From Pseudomonas fluorescens (GTDB lineage Bacteria; Pseudomonadota; Gammaproteobacteria; Pseudomonadales; Pseudomonadaceae), in NCBI RefSeq assembly GCF_902498195.1, contig NZ_CABVIY010000009.1:62001-126000 (forward strand): 64,000 bases of DNA, written 5' to 3'. This document shows positions 15,583 through 25,084 of this stretch, in pieces. A program made the position numbers and the translations under genes. Under the pieces are notes generated by a model that saw only the letters and a program-made list of their open reading frames with translations, was not told where the DNA came from and made no database searches. The first letter of the stretch is position 1. Every line of letters begins with the position of its first letter.

Positions 15583-17184
15583 ATGACCAGTTGTGCCCAG
15601 GCGCTCGTCCGCCTGCTTGAAGGCTACGGCGTGGAGTCGGTATTCGGCATTCCCGGCGTGCACACCGTTGAGTTGTATCGCGGATTGCACGGCAGCGCAT
15701 TGCGCCACATCAGCCCGCGCCATGAACAGGGCGCCGGCTTCATGGCCGACGGTTATGCCCGCGCCAGCGGCAAGCCGGGTGTGTGTTTCATCATCACTGG
15801 TCCCGGCATGACCAATATCCTCACCGCCATGGGCCAGGCCTACGCCGACTCGGTGCCGATGCTGGTGATTTCCACTACCAGCCGCCGCGAACACCAGCGC
15901 CTGGGTCATGGTTATCTGCACGAGATGCCCGACCAGCGCGCCGTGGTTTCCGGGGTGTGCGCCTTCAGTCATACCTTGCAGCGTCCGCAGGAATTGCCGG
16001 AAGTCCTGGCCCGCGCCTTCGCGCTGTTCAGCTGCGCCCGTGCGCGTCCGGTGCACATCGAAATCCCGTTGGACGTGCTGGAAATGCCGGCCGATGACCT
16101 TGATCTGCGTCCACGCACGCTGCCGCAAGCTCCGGCTCCGGCGGCGGCGAATATTGACGCGGCGGTGAAATTGTTAGCCTCGGCGCGCAAGCCATTGATC
16201 CTCGCCGGCGGTGGCGCACGCCGCGCCGGCCAGGCGTTGCAGGCCCTGGCCGAACGCTTGCAGGCGCCGGTCGCCCTGACCACTAACGCCCGTGGCCTGT
16301 TGGCCCCCGAACATCCGTTGCTGCTCGATGGCGTGCAATCGTCGGCCCATGGCCGGGCGCTGTTTGCCGAGGCGGATGTGGTGCTGGCGGTGGGAACCGA
16401 GCTGGGGGAAACCGACTACGACTTTTTCGGCCTTGGGCCTTTGGCGTTGAATGCGCCGCTGATTCGCCTGGACATCGATCCGCTGCAGATCCTCGGTGCG
16501 GCACGGGCGGATGTAGGCTTGTTGGGCGATGCCGGGCAGGGCTTGCAAGCACTGCTCGATGCACTGCCACAAGCAAGCGTCAGCGAATGGGCACAACCGA
16601 GTGTCGCCCGGGTCAACGCCGCCGAGCGCGCAGGTTGGAGCCCCAAGCAAAACGTCATGCAGCAGATGCTCGACACCCTGCGCGACAGCCTGCCGGCACC
16701 GATTGTGGTCGGCGACTCGACTCAACCGGTTTACCAGGGCGCGCTGGGCTATCGCGCGCCGCAGGCCAATAGCTGGTTCAACGCGGGCACCGGTTTCGGC
16801 ACGTTGGGCTACGGCCTGCCGGCAGCCATCGGTGCCAAGCTGGCCATGCCTGAACGCCCGGTTATCGCGGTGGTGGGCGACGGCGGCATGCAGTTCTCCA
16901 GTGCCGAGCTGATCGCCGCGCGTGAAGCCGGCGCCGGCGTGATCGTGGTGCTGTGGAACAACACCTGCTACGCCGAAATCCGCGACTACATGACCGCCCG
17001 CGATATCCCGCCACTGGGCGTCGACATCCTGCCACCGGACTTCGCCGCCCTGGCCAAGTCCTGCCACGTACAACATTTGCCGATTGGCAGCCGCGAGCAA
17101 TTGAGCGAGGTCCTCACCAGCCTGGCCGATACCCGTCAGCCCGTGCTGCTGGAGCTGGACGCCGCCGCCTTCTTGTCGGCCTGA
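15583..17184 (+). CDS. aruI: 5-guanidino-2-oxopentanoate (2-ketoarginine) decarboxylase, ThDP-dependent
   Basis: 533 residues. N-terminal ThDP pyrimidine-binding domain with the catalytic Glu in RHEQGAGFMADGYA (Glu48), a central domain about 190-320, and a C-terminal ThDP-binding motif beginning VVGDGGMQFSS and ending VLWNN. It is an acetolactate-synthase-like decarboxylase. The assignment as AruI rests on similarity to the family and on the aruH-type transaminase gene downstream in the same cluster. It converts 2-ketoarginine to 4-guanidinobutyraldehyde. ATG 15583 follows an AAGAGGTG ribosome site; the upstream 31-codon extension is not credible. The next gene starts 33 bp later. Confidence 0.87.
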   Translation: MTSCAQALVRLLEGYGVESVFGIPGVHTVELYRGLHGSALRHISPRHEQGAGFMADGYARASGKPGVCFIITGPGMTNILTAMGQAYADSVPMLVISTTSRREHQRLGHGYLHEMPDQRAVVSGVCAFSHTLQRPQELPEVLARAFALFSCARARPVHIEIPLDVLEMPADDLDLRPRTLPQAPAPAAANIDAAVKLLASARKPLILAGGGARRAGQALQALAERLQAPVALTTNARGLLAPEHPLLLDGVQSSAHGRALFAEADVVLAVGTELGETDYDFFGLGPLALNAPLIRLDIDPLQILGAARADVGLLGDAGQGLQALLDALPQASVSEWAQPSVARVNAAERAGWSPKQNVMQQMLDTLRDSLPAPIVVGDSTQPVYQGALGYRAPQANSWFNAGTGFGTLGYGLPAAIGAKLAMPERPVIAVVGDGGMQFSSAELIAAREAGAGVIVVLWNNTCYAEIRDYMTARDIPPLGVDILPPDFAALAKSCHVQHLPIGSREQLSEVLTSLADTRQPVLLELDAAAFLSA

Positions 17185-17217
17185 ACACATCGCCGCTGTT
17201 TTTTGGGAGTGAAGCGC

Positions 17218-18801
17218 ATGGAATTGCAGAAAAGATTTGCCCTGAACTGGATCGAACGGCACCGCCAGCAACTGTCTGACTGGCACCAGATCATCTGGCA
17301 CTACGCGGAACCGGCGTTTCGCGAGTACAAATCCTGCGCCTGGTACGTGGAGTTGTTGCGCAAGGAAGGTTTCACGGTAGAAGAGGGCAGCGGCGGCATG
17401 CCGACCGCCTTCTGTGCCACCTTCACCAACGGCGAAGGGCCGGTGCTGGCGACCTACGCCGAATACGACGCGGTGCCGGGCAATTGCCAGGCCGCGACGA
17501 CACGCAAAATGCCCCGCGATGGTTTGTCGCGTTTCGCGCCGGGCCACACCGATCCGCATTCGGCGCTGGGCATCAGTGCCCTGGGCGGCGTGCTGGCGGC
17601 CAAGGCAACGATGCTGGAGTTCGGCATCCAGGGCACCATCCGTTTCTTTGGCGAGCCCGCGGAAAAACTCCGCGCCTCCAAACCGGTGCATGCGGCCAAG
17701 GGTTACTACGACGATCTCGATGCGGCGATCAGCTTTCACCCCACCTACATGCTGCCGCTGAACAACACCACCACCTGGGATACCCATTGCGGTATCGCCT
17801 ACGCCTACATCTACAGCTTCACCTGCGAAGACCCGGAAAACTGGATCGCCGCCGACCGCTACAGCCCGATTCCGCAGAACCATCTGGCCGCCCGTGCGCC
17901 TGGGGCCAACGATGCGTTGATGCACTTTTACAACCTTAACGAAAGCCTGCGCCGCTCCACGCTGCCGTTCACCGGGCTGTGGAGTTACAACGAAGCGATC
18001 CTCACCGCCGGGCAAGCCACGGCGGACAACCTGCCGCCGCACCTGTCGCAGATCCAGTACCTGCTGCGTTGCGATTCGATCGAGCAGGCCGAAACCATTT
18101 CTTCGGTGATGGACAACAACGCCGCCGCGGCCGCGATGGCCACCGGCTGCCAGTGGAAAAAAACCTGGGTCTGCAAATCCCGTGGCGGCTTGCCCAACCA
18201 CGTGCTGGCGCAGGCAACCTACGACAACCTGGCCGCCGTCGGTGCCCCGCAATGGGGGCGCGAAGCCTGCGACATCGCCCGGGAAATCCAGGTCAACCTG
18301 GGCCTGGAACCCATGGCCGAACCGTTCCTGCCGGCGACTGAGCAATTGATCGAGCCGCAGGAATGCGAACGACAGATGCGCCTGCAAATGCCGGCCTGGC
18401 AGAAGTACCTGACCTCCGATGACTATCCGGAATACACCTGGCATTGCCCGACCGTGCGCCTGCTGGTGGCCCGTCCCATGCTGTCCGCGCCCGCGGGCCA
18501 CGTGTATCCGGACTGGGTGTCCAATGCCCTGGGCGGCATTCCCCAGACCATTGACCCGATGATCTACGTGGCCTCGAAAACCATCGCCACCACCTTGCTC
18601 GATCTGTTCTGCCGCGACGAACTGCTGAGCGCCGCCAAGGCTGAATTCAACCAGCGCACCGGTGGCGGCATCGGTGGCGAACATTGGCAGGCGCCGCTGT
18701 TGCCGGCCGACTTCCAGGCACCGCATCGCTTCCGCTGGCCGGAATACATCCGCACCGTGCGCGGCGAGGAATGGTGGATCCCCGCCCGGGAAGACGAGTA
18801 G
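17218..18801 (+). CDS. M20-family amidohydrolase (AbgB-like)
   Basis: 527 residues, rather longer than typical M20D amidohydrolases. Recognisable parts are PVLATYAEYDAVPG near 77-90 (metal-site Asp region), SALGISALGGVLAAKA near 117-132, GTIRFFGEPAEKL near 140-152, and AISFHPTYMLPL near 172-183. AbgB hydrolyses p-aminobenzoyl-glutamate; relatives cleave N-acyl amino acids. A GGGAG ribosome site precedes ATG 17218. It lies inside an arginine catabolic operon, so a plausible job is to release arginine (or a guanidino compound) from an acylated or peptidic conjugate. That role is inferred only. Confidence 0.82.
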   Translation: MELQKRFALNWIERHRQQLSDWHQIIWHYAEPAFREYKSCAWYVELLRKEGFTVEEGSGGMPTAFCATFTNGEGPVLATYAEYDAVPGNCQAATTRKMPRDGLSRFAPGHTDPHSALGISALGGVLAAKATMLEFGIQGTIRFFGEPAEKLRASKPVHAAKGYYDDLDAAISFHPTYMLPLNNTTTWDTHCGIAYAYIYSFTCEDPENWIAADRYSPIPQNHLAARAPGANDALMHFYNLNESLRRSTLPFTGLWSYNEAILTAGQATADNLPPHLSQIQYLLRCDSIEQAETISSVMDNNAAAAAMATGCQWKKTWVCKSRGGLPNHVLAQATYDNLAAVGAPQWGREACDIAREIQVNLGLEPMAEPFLPATEQLIEPQECERQMRLQMPAWQKYLTSDDYPEYTWHCPTVRLLVARPMLSAPAGHVYPDWVSNALGGIPQTIDPMIYVASKTIATTLLDLFCRDELLSAAKAEFNQRTGGGIGGEHWQAPLLPADFQAPHRFRWPEYIRTVRGEEWWIPAREDE

Positions 18802-18834
18802 TTCACATAACAACAAGAATTCGAGGAGCGATAC

Positions 18835-19647
18835 GTGCAAGCACTCAACGTGAACATCCCGCAGCAGGACACGGACAACGCGGTCGTCGCCATCGACGAC
18901 TTGCATAAAAGCTACGCCGATCACCACGTGCTCAAGGGCATTTCGATGCGCGCCAAAGAGGGCGAAGTGGTCTCGCTGATCGGCTCCAGCGGCTCAGGCA
19001 AAAGTACCCTGCTGCGCTGCATCAACCTGCTGGAAATCCCCTGCAGCGGCACCCTGAGGATCAACGGCGAAACGGTGGGCTTGAAAGCCGGTCGCAATGG
19101 CGTCGCACAGGTCGCAGACCCGCGCCAGGTCGAGCGCCTGCGAACCCGGCTGAGCATGGTGTTCCAGAGTTTCAACCTGTGGCCCCACCGCACGGTGCTG
19201 GAAAACGTCATCGAAGCGCCGGTGTATGTGCTCGGCGAGGACCGCAAGGAAGCCATTGCCCACGGCGAACAGCTGCTGGAAAAGGTCGGCCTGATCGACA
19301 AGCGCAACACCTACCCGGCATTTCTCTCCGGTGGTCAGCAACAGCGCGTGGCCATCGCCCGCGCCTTGGCCATGCGCCCGCAAGTGATGCTGTTCGACGA
19401 GCCGACCTCGGCCCTCGACCCGGAACTGGTGGGCGAAGTATTGCGGGTGATTCAGGGCATCGCCGAAGAGGGGCGGACGATGATCCTGGTGACCCACGAG
19501 ATGGCCTTTGCCCGTGATGTGTCGAGCAAGGTGATTTACCTGCATCAGGGACGGGTCGAGGAGGAAGGCCCGCCTTCGCAAGTGTTGCTGGACCCGCGCA
19601 GCGAACGCTGCCGGCAGTTTGTGATGGCGCAGGACAACCGCGGGTAA
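18835..19647 (+). CDS. polar amino acid ABC transporter ATP-binding protein (HisP/ArtP-like)
   Basis: 270 residues starting at GTG 18835 after GAGGAG. Walker A GSSGSGKST is near residues 49-57, the signature is LSGGQQQRVAIARAL near 163-177, and Walker B is LFDEPTSALDPELVGEV. The insertion between Walker A and the Q-loop (TVGLKAGRNGVAQVADPRQVERLR) is typical of HisP/AotP proteins. It energises the two permeases encoded downstream. The substrate is inferred to be arginine or a related guanidino compound from the cluster. Confidence 0.92.
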   Translation: MQALNVNIPQQDTDNAVVAIDDLHKSYADHHVLKGISMRAKEGEVVSLIGSSGSGKSTLLRCINLLEIPCSGTLRINGETVGLKAGRNGVAQVADPRQVERLRTRLSMVFQSFNLWPHRTVLENVIEAPVYVLGEDRKEAIAHGEQLLEKVGLIDKRNTYPAFLSGGQQQRVAIARALAMRPQVMLFDEPTSALDPELVGEVLRVIQGIAEEGRTMILVTHEMAFARDVSSKVIYLHQGRVEEEGPPSQVLLDPRSERCRQFVMAQDNRG

Positions 19648-19701
19648 CCCGCACCGATTGTTTTTACCTCGATATCAATAACCAGAATGAGGCACTCAAA
19701 C

Positions 19702-20472
19702 ATGAAAAAAACACTGTTGGTTACCCTGCAAGCCTGCCTGTTGGCCGGTATCGCGAGCAGCGCCATCGCGGCCGACAAGCTGGTGTTCGGCATCGCCCTG
19801 GAACCCTATCCGCCGTTCTCGTTCAAGAGCGGCAAGGGCGACTGGAGTGGCTTTGAACCCGAGATGATCACCGCCGTGTGCGAACGCATGAAGGCCGAGT
19901 GCAAACTCAATGAAATGTCCTGGGACGGCTTGATCCCGGCACTCAAGTCCCAGCAAGTGGACGTGGTGCTCAACTCGCTGTCGATCACCCCGGAACGCCA
20001 GCAGGTGATCGATTTCACCCAGCCGTACTTCTTCACCCGCGCCTTGTGGATCGGCGATCGCGCCCTGGAACTCGACCCGACGCCGGCCGGCCTCAAGGGC
20101 AAGATCATCGGGGTGCAGGGCTCGACTACCCATTCCGCTTTCGTCAAGAAGTACTACGGCGAATCGACAATCCGCTACTACAACGATCAGGACGACATCC
20201 TTGCCGACCTGCGTAGCGGTCGCGTCGACATCATGCTCGCCGACCAATTGGTGGTCGAGCCGCTGCTGGACAACCCCGACAACTCGATGCTCGCCAGCAA
20301 AGGCGTGGCGCCGCTCGATCCATTGTTCGGTGACGGCGTCGGTGCCGGTGTACGCAAGGGCAACGATGCGCTGCGCGAGCGCTTGAACGTGGCCCTGCAG
20401 TCACTGCGCGATGACGGCAGCTACGAAAAAATCCGTCAGCGCTACTTCAAGACCGATATTTCGGCCCTCTAG
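19702..20472 (+). CDS. polar amino acid ABC transporter substrate-binding protein
   Basis: 256 residues. A signal peptide (MKKTLLVTLQACLLAGIASSAIA) is followed by an SBP_bac_3 domain: FGIALEPYPPFSF near 28-40, SWDGLIPALKSQQVDVV near 73-89, NSLSITPERQQVIDFTQPYF near 91-110, and LADQLVVEPLL. The arginine/lysine/histidine-binding family (ArtJ, HisJ, AotJ) has this pattern. ATG 19702 is preferred over ATG 19687 because GAGG lies 9-12 nt upstream and Lys-Lys starts the signal peptide. It precedes two permease genes in one operon. Confidence 0.9.
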   Translation: MKKTLLVTLQACLLAGIASSAIAADKLVFGIALEPYPPFSFKSGKGDWSGFEPEMITAVCERMKAECKLNEMSWDGLIPALKSQQVDVVLNSLSITPERQQVIDFTQPYFFTRALWIGDRALELDPTPAGLKGKIIGVQGSTTHSAFVKKYYGESTIRYYNDQDDILADLRSGRVDIMLADQLVVEPLLDNPDNSMLASKGVAPLDPLFGDGVGAGVRKGNDALRERLNVALQSLRDDGSYEKIRQRYFKTDISAL

Positions 20473-20511
20473 TGATCCGGTCATTCCGGCAAGTCCTGCA
20501 AAGGAGGGCTC

Positions 20512-21225
20512 ATGACGTTATCTGACATTTCCCGGCTGTTTTTTGCCGATGGCTGGCTCCAGGCCCTGGCACAAGGCATGGTGAAAACCCTGGGCATTTC
20601 CGTGGGTGCCTTCATCCTGGGTCTGGCGATCGGCCTGATCGTGGCGATGGTCAAGCTCAAGGGCCCGCGCTGGATGGTGACCTGTGCCAACTGCTACACC
20701 ACCTTGTACCGTGCGGTGCCGGAACTGCTGCTGATTCTGCTGCTGTATTACGCCGGTGCCGACCTGATCAACCTGACGATGGCGGCGCTCGGTCAACCGA
20801 GCGTTGAAATCAACGGGTTCCTGGCGGCCGTGGTGGTGTTGGGGATCGTGCAGGGCGCCTACTCGGGGGAAATCATCCGTGGCGCCATCGAGTCGATTCC
20901 CCATGGCCAGATCGAAGCCGCGCGCGCCTATGGCATCAACCGCAGCCTGCTGGTGCGCCGGGTGATCCTGCCGAGCATGCTGCCGTTTGCCATTGCCGGC
21001 CTGTCCAACCTGTGGCTGGTGCTGGTCAAGGAAAGTGCGTTGATCAGCGTGGTCGGTTACAGCGAATTGTTGACGGCGGGCCGCCAGGCAGCGGCATCGA
21101 CCAAACACTACTTGCTGTTTTACCTCGCGGTCGCCGCGTTCTATTACCTGATCACGCTGGTTTCCAGTTCGGTCTTCCGGCAGGTCGAAGTTCGCTTCGA
21201 GCGCTGGATGCCACGGCACGCATAA
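20512..21225 (+). CDS. polar amino acid ABC transporter permease (HisQ/ArtQ-like)
   Basis: 237 residues with about five membrane helices. The N-terminal GMVKTLGISVGAFILGL is the usual HisQ start, and the EAA loop reads EAARAYGINRSLLVRRVILPSMLP near 143-166. AAGGAGG precedes the ATG by 5 nt. It pairs with the permease 12 bp downstream to form the membrane channel of the importer. Confidence 0.92.
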   Translation: MTLSDISRLFFADGWLQALAQGMVKTLGISVGAFILGLAIGLIVAMVKLKGPRWMVTCANCYTTLYRAVPELLLILLLYYAGADLINLTMAALGQPSVEINGFLAAVVVLGIVQGAYSGEIIRGAIESIPHGQIEAARAYGINRSLLVRRVILPSMLPFAIAGLSNLWLVLVKESALISVVGYSELLTAGRQAAASTKHYLLFYLAVAAFYYLITLVSSSVFRQVEVRFERWMPRHA

Positions 21226-21237
21226 GGGAGGCTGGTC

Positions 21238-21927
21238 ATGGACTTTCAGTGGTTGAGCAGTTTTTATGGCGAGTTGGTCAGGGGTGTCGGGCTGACCCTT
21301 CAGCTGCTGCTGATCTCGGGTTTTTTCGGTTTCCTGATGGCCGTGGGCGTGGCTTTGGGGCGGCTGTCGAAGTCGCCCTTGCTGGCCAACGGGCTGCGTT
21401 TTTACACCAGCGTGCTGCGCGGGACGCCGCTGCTGGTGCAGATCTACGTGCTGTATTACGGCGTCGGCAGTGTCTTCGCGACCTTTCCACTGATACGCGG
21501 CAGTATGTTCTGGCCGTATCTGCGTGAAGGCTTCTGGTATGTCGCATTTGCCCTGACCTTGAGCGTGTCGGCCTACGTCGGCGAAGTGCTGCGCGGTGGT
21601 TTGCGGGCGGTGCCCCGAGGTGAACTGGAAGCGGCGCGGGCCTACGGCATGCGGCCGTGGCTGGTGCTGCGCCGGGTGTGGATGCCACGGGCATTGCAGA
21701 TGTTGCGCCCGACGCTGGCGGGGGAGAGCGTGATGCTGCTCAAGGCCACCGCACTGGCGTCCACCGTGGCGGTGACCGATCTGCTCGGCGCGGCGAACCT
21801 GGTTCGCGCACAAACATTGCGGGTCTACGAACCGCTGCTGATCGTGGCGGTGATCTACATCATTCTGGCGATTGTCATCGAACAAGGCTTTGCCCGCATC
21901 GGCAAGACGCCCCAACGTCAGGCCTGA
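21238..21927 (+). CDS. polar amino acid ABC transporter permease (HisM/ArtM-like)
   Basis: 229 residues, about five helices. The EAA loop is ELEAARAYGMRPWLVLRRVWMPRALQ-like near residues 123-148 (shown in part), and YVLYYGVGS precedes it. GGGAGG lies just upstream of ATG 21238. It is the second permease subunit of the importer. A 32-bp gap leads to aruH, with AAGGAG in front of that start, so transport and transamination are co-expressed. Confidence 0.92.
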   Translation: MDFQWLSSFYGELVRGVGLTLQLLLISGFFGFLMAVGVALGRLSKSPLLANGLRFYTSVLRGTPLLVQIYVLYYGVGSVFATFPLIRGSMFWPYLREGFWYVAFALTLSVSAYVGEVLRGGLRAVPRGELEAARAYGMRPWLVLRRVWMPRALQMLRPTLAGESVMLLKATALASTVAVTDLLGAANLVRAQTLRVYEPLLIVAVIYIILAIVIEQGFARIGKTPQRQA

Positions 21928-21959
21928 AACGTCGGCCCGGGGTTTTTAAGGAGCTGCAA

Positions 21960-23141
21960 ATGAAATACTCGTCCATCGTCAAACGCATCAGTGGCGAAAC
22001 CGTCACCGCCTGGGACATCCATTACGCCGCGTGTGATGCGCAGGCACGGGGTGAAGATGCAATCGTGCTGAGCATCGGCGATCCGGATTTCGCCACCGCC
22101 GATGAAATCTGCGCGGCAGCGGTCCAGGCCATCCACGCAGGCGATACCCATTACACCCACGTGATCGGCCGGCCCGAGTTGCGGGAAGCCATTGCCGCCA
22201 AGCAGACGGCACTGCTCGGCCAGCCGGTGTCCGCCGACAACGTCGCGTTGGTGGCCGGGGCGCAGAACGGTCTGTACGCCACCGCCATGTGCCTGTTCGA
22301 GCAGGGTGATGAAGTGCTGGTGCCGGCGCCGATGTACCTGACCTATGAGGCGAGCATTCAGGCCTCGGGCGCGCGACTGGTGCCCATCGCCCAACCGGCG
22401 GAGAACGATTTCCGCCTGACCCTGGCGGCCATCGAAGCGGTGATCACCGACAAGACCCGCGGCATCGCCCTGGCCACGCCGAACAACCCCACTGGCAACG
22501 TCTACACCCGCGAAGAACTGGAAGCGGTGGCACTGGTCGCTCAGCGCCACAACCTGTGGGTGATCAGCGATGAGGTCTACGGTCAGCTCACCTACGACCG
22601 TCCGCATCTGAGCGTGGCCACCCTTGAAGGCATGGCCGAACGCACCGTGGTGCTCAACAGCCTGTCCAAGTCCCACGCCATGACCGGTTGGCGGGTCGGC
22701 TGGGTGGTGGGGCCGCAGGAATTGATCGGGCACCTGGATAACCTGCTGCTGTGCATGCTCTACGGCTTGCCGGGCTTTATCCAGGCGGCGGCGCTCAAGG
22801 CGCTGGAGATCGATGAACAGGTGGTCAGCCAGGCGCGGACCCTGTACCGCCGGCGCCGCGACCTGGTGGTCGAAGGGCTGCGCCATGTGCCGCTGCTCAA
22901 GTGCAAGGTGCCCGAGGCCGGCATGTTCATGTTGGTGGATGTACGCGACAGCGGCCTGTCGAGCACCGATTTCGCCTGGCAGCTGTTCCGTGAAACCGGT
23001 GTCGCGGTACTCGACGCCAGCGCGTTCGGCGCCAGCACCGCGGGTTTTGTGCGAATCTCGTTTACCGTTTCCGATGCCGCCCTGAGCGATGCCTGTGGAC
23101 GCATCGCCGGGTTTGTCGAAGGTCTTCAGGCACGCCGCTGA
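21960..23141 (+). CDS. aruH: arginine:pyruvate transaminase
   Basis: 393 residues, the length of P. aeruginosa AruH. It is a fold-type I aminotransferase: SIGDPDF near 38-44, NNPTGN near 175-180, SDEVYG near 203-208, and PLP-lysine Lys237 in LSKSHAMTGWR. It converts arginine plus pyruvate to 2-ketoarginine plus alanine, feeding AruI. ATG 21960 follows AAGGAG at 7 nt spacing; longer upstream readings overlap the permease gene. A strong hairpin follows the stop. The reaction is assigned from family resemblance plus the presence of aruI in the same operon. Confidence 0.88.
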   Translation: MKYSSIVKRISGETVTAWDIHYAACDAQARGEDAIVLSIGDPDFATADEICAAAVQAIHAGDTHYTHVIGRPELREAIAAKQTALLGQPVSADNVALVAGAQNGLYATAMCLFEQGDEVLVPAPMYLTYEASIQASGARLVPIAQPAENDFRLTLAAIEAVITDKTRGIALATPNNPTGNVYTREELEAVALVAQRHNLWVISDEVYGQLTYDRPHLSVATLEGMAERTVVLNSLSKSHAMTGWRVGWVVGPQELIGHLDNLLLCMLYGLPGFIQAAALKALEIDEQVVSQARTLYRRRRDLVVEGLRHVPLLKCKVPEAGMFMLVDVRDSGLSSTDFAWQLFRETGVAVLDASAFGASTAGFVRISFTVSDAALSDACGRIAGFVEGLQARR

Positions 23142-23149
23142 TCCGGATA

Positions 23150-23175
23150 GCCGGCGCTCTGCTTAGAGCGCCGGC
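23150..23175. terminator. hairpin between convergent aruH and btuB
   Basis: GCCGGCGCTCT-GCTT-AGAGCGCCGGC has 11-bp perfect arms and overlaps the btuB stop codon. No U-run follows on either strand, so it would act as a factor-dependent terminator or 3'-end stabiliser rather than a classical intrinsic terminator. Confidence 0.55.
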
Positions 23176-25046
23176 GTCCACGTCACCCCGAACATCCACG
23201 CCCGACCTTCCTCGCGATACCCGTACTGGCTGCCGTCATGGCTGTACAGCGCCCGGCTGTAGCCCTTGTCCAGCAGGTTATCGACCTTCAGGTCCAGCTT
23301 GATCTCGCGATTGAGTGCCCAACTGCTGCGCAATCCCAGCAAGGCATAGCCGCCCAATGGCTGCTGATTGTTCAAGTCGTCGTAGCTGCTGCTGACCGCC
23401 TGCCAGCTGGCGCCCAGGCCCAGGCGATCGAACTGCCGATCCAGGTCCAGGCTCAAGGTGCGCCGCGCGCGGCGGGCCAGGGTATGACCGGTGTCGCGGT
23501 CTCGCGGGTCGATGATTGCTACGCCCAGGTTGCTCTGCCAGCCGAACAGTTCCTGCTTCAGTGCTGCTTCGAAACCGTTGATCCGCGCCGAGGCGACGTT
23601 TTCCGGTCGTGAGTTGCTGCCGAAGATGATCGCGTCTTCCAGGTCGGTGCGGTACAGGGAGGCTTCCAGGCGACTGTCATCCGTCAATTGGCTGCGCCAT
23701 TGCAACTCGTAGCTTTTAGAGGTTTCCGGCTTGAGGTCGGGGTTGCTGAAGTCCGGGTAATACAGGTCGTTGAAGGTCGGTGCGCGGAAGCCTTCGCTGT
23801 AGGTCAGCAGCAGATCATTGTCCGGGTTCAGCGGCAGGGTGAAGGTGCCGCTCCAGCTGTTCTGGCCGCCGAATTGCTGGTTCTGGTCGCGGCGCAGGCC
23901 CAGTTCGGTGGAGAAACTGTCGGTGTGGTAGCGATGCTGGATGAACGCTGCACGGTTCCAGCGGCTGTCTTCGTCGAAGGCCGTGCTGCTGTTGACCCGG
24001 TCTTCGTACCAGTCACCACCGAGGATCAGGCTGTTGCGTTCATTGAGGGTCAGGTCGTTCTGCCAGCTCACCGAATCGCGGTAGGTGTTGAACACGCTGC
24101 GTTCATCGCTGAGCTTGTCGAAGGTCTTTTCGCGGTTTTCGCTGTGACCGAATTCGACCCGGGTTTTCCAGAGATCGTTGACCCGCGCATCGACGTAGCT
24201 GCTGACACTGCTCACGTCGAATTCGCTGTAGGGCTGTTGCTGGACCGACTCGAAGGTGTCCAGGTCGAAGCGGCCGAACGGGTTGTCGAATTCGCTCTTG
24301 CCACGGTTATCCAGCACATTGGCGCCGATTTCGATGTCGTCGCCGAGGGCATGGCTGAGGCTCAGGCTGAACGACTGGTTGCGGTAGGCGTCGTGGTCGC
24401 CATCGCTGGGGTATGACTGGTGAGTGCGGTCGATCCCGGCGGTTTCATCGAGGCTGGCGCCGAGATTGAAGCGGGTTTTCTCATCACCACCGGACAGGCC
24501 AAGGCTGCGTTCCCAGGTCTGATGACTGCCAAAGCCCACGTGCAATTGTGGTCGCAACCCGGGTTCGCCGCCGCGACGGGTGAAGATCTGGATCACCCCG
24601 CCGATCGCGTCGCTGCCATAAATCACCGAGCGAGAGCCGCGCAGCACTTCCACGCGCTCGACCTGCTCGATGTTGATGTGCTGCAGGTTGCTGTCGCCGG
24701 AGGTCGAGTTGCCGATGCGCTGCCCGTCCACCAGCACCAGGCTTTGCGCCGATTGCGTGCCGCGAATGTAGACCCCCGGCAGACTGCCGCGACCGCCGGT
24801 TTGCGCAATCTGCACGCCCGGGACCCGGCGCAGCAGATCGGTCACGCTATCGGGTTGCAGCCGGTCAATGTCTGCGCGGGTGAATACGGTGTTGGCGGCG
24901 CTGCTGTCGTTGCGGGCTTCGACCTGGCGGTTGGCGCTGATCAGCACGTCGGGCAGCTTCAGGGCCTGGTCGCGTTCGAAGGTGTCGGCCAGCAGCGGGC
25001 CGGCTGGCAGCAGGGTCAGCGTCAGGGCGAGGGGGGAGAGTTTCAT
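23163..25046 (-). CDS. btuB: TonB-dependent vitamin B12 receptor, BtuB-like
   Basis: 627 residues. Signal peptide to about residue 21, TonB-box-like LPDVLISANRQ near 31-41, plug domain (LLRRVPGVQI, VYIRGTQSAQSLVLVDGQR, GSRSVIYGSDAIGGVIQIFTR) to about 150, then a 22-strand barrel. The plug resembles E. coli BtuB closely in these motifs. The last residues are WTPAL rather than a terminal aromatic residue. The start ATG 25046 begins the signal peptide; its ribosome site is weak. No cobalamin riboswitch fits in the 139-bp upstream gap, which mostly holds a REPIN. It could also take a B12-like or other metal-chelate ligand. Confidence 0.87.
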   Translation of the reverse strand: MKLSPLALTLTLLPAGPLLADTFERDQALKLPDVLISANRQVEARNDSSAANTVFTRADIDRLQPDSVTDLLRRVPGVQIAQTGGRGSLPGVYIRGTQSAQSLVLVDGQRIGNSTSGDSNLQHINIEQVERVEVLRGSRSVIYGSDAIGGVIQIFTRRGGEPGLRPQLHVGFGSHQTWERSLGLSGGDEKTRFNLGASLDETAGIDRTHQSYPSDGDHDAYRNQSFSLSLSHALGDDIEIGANVLDNRGKSEFDNPFGRFDLDTFESVQQQPYSEFDVSSVSSYVDARVNDLWKTRVEFGHSENREKTFDKLSDERSVFNTYRDSVSWQNDLTLNERNSLILGGDWYEDRVNSSTAFDEDSRWNRAAFIQHRYHTDSFSTELGLRRDQNQQFGGQNSWSGTFTLPLNPDNDLLLTYSEGFRAPTFNDLYYPDFSNPDLKPETSKSYELQWRSQLTDDSRLEASLYRTDLEDAIIFGSNSRPENVASARINGFEAALKQELFGWQSNLGVAIIDPRDRDTGHTLARRARRTLSLDLDRQFDRLGLGASWQAVSSSYDDLNNQQPLGGYALLGLRSSWALNREIKLDLKVDNLLDKGYSRALYSHDGSQYGYREEGRAWMFGVTWTPAL

Positions 25047-25084
25047 CGGCAGTCCGTTGGTACTTTTGGTGTACACAAATCAAA

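Noticed and set aside
16174..18927. 917-codon open frame on the minus strand opposite aruI and the amidohydrolase gene
   Set aside because: It is the antisense shadow of two well-supported genes in GC-rich DNA; its translation is low in recognisable motifs and rich in Arg, Gly, Val and Gln.
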